Shown here: positions 60,929-64,000 of the stretch, one piece after another
How positions within the stretch are numbered: position 1 is the stretch's first letter
How the letters are laid out: each line of letters begins with the position of its first letter
NCBI GenBank assembly: GCA_023853785.1
Contig: JAJIRX010000262.1
Location: 1 to 64,000 of the forward strand
Source of the DNA: Psilocybe azurescens
Lineage: Eukaryota; Basidiomycota; Agaricomycetes; Agaricales; Agrocybaceae
Length of the DNA stretch: 64,000 bases
Direction of reading: 5' to 3'
Notes under the pieces: model-generated
Seen by the model: the letters and a program-made list of their open reading frames with translations, nothing else
Told to the model about the DNA's origin: nothing
Database searches by the model: none
Translations under genes and position numbers: made by a program

Positions 60929-62460
60929 ATGTCTCAATACTGCAACTCCTATGACACGCTCATCTCTGATATTGGCGGCGTCTTATTCACCTCCAAGGAT
61001 GGACAAACAACGAATGTCGACGCTCGCATGTTCAGGCAGATCATCGGCACGCAGTCTTGGTATAATCTCGACACGGGGAAGATCTCTAACAACGAGGCAT
61101 ATTCCTTGATAGCGAAACAATTTTCCTTGTGCGAAGGCGACATCCGGGATGCGATCCAGAATGCAGTCGACGGTCTTATTTGCAGCAGAGAGATGTTCAA
61201 CCTTATAGCTTACCTCAAGCCAGGACGAAAAATATACGTCATGTCCAACATGCCTTCGTCGATTTGGGAAGTTGTGGAACGCACAGGTGGAGCACTTTGG
61301 AATATGTTCGATGGCATTTTCATATCTGGTACAGTTGGAGGACGCAAGCCCGACTTCGCTTTTTATCACCATATCCTGCACGAAACAGGTGCCATCCCAA
61401 AGCACACATTGCTGGTAGACGATATTCGAGACAACATCGTTACCGGACGCTGTCTCGGATCCGGATTTACATGCATCCTCTACGATACCTTTGCTAATGT
61501 CCACCAAGCGTTACGCAACCTCTGCGGAGATCCAATCTCACGTGCATCCGAGTTCCTCACATCGAACGCTAAACGTCATCACTCATGTGCCTCCGCCAGC
61601 CAGATTATTCACGAAAATATCTGCCAGGCAGTGCCAGCTACTTATACTGGAGGCCACTAACGATCTATCTCTGGTTGATTAACCTCACTAGCCCGCCGAG
61701 TGTAACTTTTTCACGTGTCGCTCTGAGTTTACAACCACGGAGTTTCCAGACGATCTCGATACGACCTCTATCTATTGGACAGTTATTCCCGACGTGGCAT
61801 CTCATGAAACGAAGATGAAGGTTATGGATAGAATGCTGACATACTGCAATGTGGATGGTATACCATTGACACACTTCGATCACAAGCGCCAACGACGTGA
61901 CCACGTCGTCTGCACCAACGACGTGACCACGTCGTCTGCACCAACGTACTGTCTATGTTTTATGCGCATGACAGAGGGGAAGAGCTATCCAAGGCTACTA
62001 GTTTTATTCATTCTATCCTCCAAAGTGGTGCTTATTTTGGGGGAGCGACTTATTACGAAGGCTCTGAAGTTTTTTCTAGTAAGTTTCTCGAACATAAATA
62101 TGTCTCGTATGTGGCCTTTTACTAACATTTGACCGCCTTAGCTCTCTCCTGCGATTGATTGAAAGGGCTCCTTTGTTGGAGAAATCAATGGGACCTTTAT
62201 TCAAAGCACGCTGTCAAGAGCGTATAGGGTCCCCATGCGATGCCCTTGCTCTAGCTATGAGGCTCCATTGTTGTACACGACAGGGGTTGAGAGCGGAAAG
62301 TGACTTTCACAGATTATTGGCCATACAGCAGCTGGATGGGGGTTGGGAAGGAGGATGTTTCTATATCTACCCTTCGTCGGGCTTACGGGTTGGAAATAGA
62401 GGCCTTGCAACTGCTATTGCCCTAAGGGCGATCAAAGAATCTACCTCCACATTCAGCTAA
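60929..62460 (+). pseudogene. HAD-like terpene cyclase, copy 2, disrupted
   Basis: Very similar to copy 1. The HAD domain is open from MSQYCNSYDTLISDIGGVLF (60929) with motifs MSNMPSSIWEVV, KPDFAFYHHIL and LLVDDIRDN. A 10-nt insertion at 61628-61637 then shifts the frame to a stop at 61660. In the original frame, TAA (61680-61682) and TAG (61689-61691) replace two Tyr codons of copy 1. A 26-bp tandem duplication (61890-61941) adds a further shift, and the T run before the intron is one base shorter than in copy 1. The DLDTT motif and the second exon (from MGPLFKARCQERIGSPC to 62460) survive. A truncated HAD-only product of about 240 aa could still be made. Confidence 0.85.
61890..61941 (+). 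repeat. 26-bp perfect tandem duplication
   Basis: Two adjacent identical 26-bp units (61890-61915 and 61916-61941), absent from copy 1. Because 26 is not a multiple of three, it breaks the cyclase frame just after VVCTN. Confidence 0.9.
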
Positions 62461-63625
62461 AGGTGAGGGTTAACCTGACTGGCTGTATAAAGCTCTTGCT
62501 AATTCATTGACTAGTGATCATTTATCGATTCAATGAGCATATAGTAGACACTAATACAGTCTCGAATGTCCGGAGCCAATTTATGGTATATATGTACAGT
62601 GCAGAACGAAATTCCTTTCTGTGACTTTTGCCTTTCTGCGGTAGTCGATTTGTTGGGAAAATCTAGACTGGAGTTAGAATCGCGCAGAAAACAACAAATT
62701 TGGCTTTGGAGAGACGGAGAGCAAAGAAATGAAGCTGGAGACACAATGAGGATACGTAAGCGTGAATTCAGAATAGTAGCGCAAGATGCTGACCACTCCA
62801 CGGTGCGTGAACATTAAAACTTCTAGCATAGCTGCGAAAACAGGTGTAGACGCTCTCGATGATCTTGCCCGTCCGTTGTTGAAGTTGAAGTGATAAAGAG
62901 GTCAATTTCGTGCTGTCAGCCGTCGGTGCACGCTGCGAGTGGATGAAGAGGAGTCGAGAAGACCCGGAGACGGATCTCTGCAGTATTTCAGCAGGTGCCA
63001 TCGGAGTTCTGTTTTAGTCAGAAGACCGGGCAGAGCTGCGGCTTCTTCGAATAGGGTGTTGGGCATCTTTAGAGAAAACCTTCGTTCATTCTCGGGATCG
63101 CATCGCTGAGCATGCACAAAATTGTCATGTCTAACTCTCCGATAGCCGTAGGCACTGGCAGAGTTTCGAGAGAGATCGGCGGTTGATGCCAATACAATGC
63201 TGAGCGTATCGGCTGTCATGAGGAACTACGATAATGAAACAAAGCAAGTCCATCATTATTTCAATCATGATTCGCGCGTGCCGATCTCTCGATCTACATT
63301 TTAAAAAATGAAAAAAGCATATAAACGAACTCAGCGACCATATTTATCTTCGGAGAGAAAGAGGGAAAAAAGGCGAAAACAGGAACAAAAAGAGAAGGAG
63401 CAAAAGAAAAACCCACAGCTAGAAATAATAGTAGCGTACAAGGTGAAAGTTAAACACGAATAGAGAGAAATCGAGGGAAGATGCAGAGAAGAAAACAACG
63501 AATGGAGATTTATAGGTACGTGGCGTGGCATGGCGTGGTGTGTGGTTGGGGACGTTGGAATGGGGACCGGAAACCCAACGCAAATGAGCAAAATGAAAAA
63601 AACCCACCATCTGCTGATCCTTCAA
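62461..63625. other. Intergenic, right end
   Basis: The first 320 bases are the duplicated cyclase 3' flank. A minus-strand ORF at 62902-63219 (contains NTLFEEAAALPGLLTKTEL) has a protein-like composition but I do not recognise it. 63300-63480 is purine-rich. Confidence 0.4.
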
Positions 63626-64000
63626 CTCGGCCGAGCGCGATTATGAGAGCGAAGAATGCAAAATTTTAGCCAGTATGTGCTTCTTCGCGCGTATGCATAT
63701 ATAAATGATGAAAAAATCGGAGAAAAAGAGAAGAATGCAAGTGGAGGGAGGTTTGAAAATGTACACCATACAAGACGATACGGCACTCACATTTCTGAGG
63801 ACTGAACAACGCCCGATCTTCCTTAACACTGAAATTGAATTCGATAAGATTGGCACCCACCAAAGCTGAATGATCATTCCAGAAGTGATCATAGGTGCGA
63901 TTCTGAGTTCTATGAGTGTTCCACGGTTAGAGGCCAAGATGACGTGCATCCACTATAGCGGGTCGGAGGAGTGGGATCATTTCTAGATGAGCAGAAAAGA
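63626..64000 (-). pseudogene. SEC61-alpha pseudogene fragment, runs off the window
   Basis: Homologous to the pore subunit of the ER translocon. The visible exon reads [27 protein letters not shown] and continues [12 protein letters not shown], then after a one-base shift [20 protein letters not shown] and a GTGAGT donor. A further piece, FFALIIALG, lies at about 63630-63660 and then diverges. TAG replaces the conserved Tyr codon in the DPLYW motif, and more stops lie upstream. The conserved LMELGITPI is changed to LIELRIAPM. No later exons are found in the window. A decayed DNA copy; a functional gene elsewhere is expected. The 5' part lies beyond 64000. Confidence 0.72.

Larger units (their letters stand above)
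60639..62785 (+). repeat. Segmental duplication, copy B
   Basis: Direct duplicate of 52770-54830, about 7.9 kb away. It keeps the intron and both flanks, so it arose at DNA level. Confidence 0.8.

Overview
The window looks like nuclear DNA of an agaricomycete (mushroom-forming basidiomycete). Genes are split by short GT-AG introns, mostly about 50-60 nt. Several families present are typical of these fungi: F-box/LRR proteins, DUF7704-like and seven-helix membrane proteins, a SWIM-DNA ligase, a HAD-type terpene cyclase and a KDZ transposase. No rRNA, convincing tRNA, CRISPR array or bacterial operon was seen.

Left part (1-35 kb), mostly conserved housekeeping genes: a SWIM-zinc-finger ATP-dependent DNA ligase (-), an MFS sugar transporter (+), a Cps1-like M20 carboxypeptidase (-), about 7 kb with no recognisable gene, an Nrg1-like C2H2 regulator (+), the catalytic subunit of protein phosphatase 4 (+, eight exons, intact), about 5.7 kb mostly without recognisable genes, the ribosome-biogenesis ABC-F ATPase Arb1 (-), F-box remnants, an F-box/LRR gene (-) and a DUF7704-like membrane protein (-).

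Right part (35-64 kb), accessory and decaying: a cytochrome P450 with three frame breaks; a secreted Gly/Asn-rich protein of about five 42-residue repeats; long stretches without genes; a pseudogene of PHO88/SND3; a seven-helix membrane protein whose 3' end is interrupted by a 520-bp hAT-like MITE with an 8-bp target duplication; a HAD-terpene cyclase of the drimane/albicanyl-diphosphate type; a small secreted crystallin-like protein; a KDZ transposase remnant; a second, degraded copy of the HAD-terpene cyclase; and a SEC61-alpha pseudogene at the right edge.

One pattern crosses the whole window. Many otherwise well-conserved genes need a single base added or removed, usually in a short homopolymer, to restore frame. 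Arb1, expected to be essential, is among them. This suggests residual assembly indels rather than universal gene decay. The second cyclase copy and the PHO88 and SEC61 copies also carry nonsense codons or larger insertions, so they are better candidates for true pseudogenes. The most interesting biology is the duplicated terpene cyclase locus with the transposon between its copies, the repeat-built secreted protein beside the P450, and the MITE that supplies a new C-terminus to its host gene.
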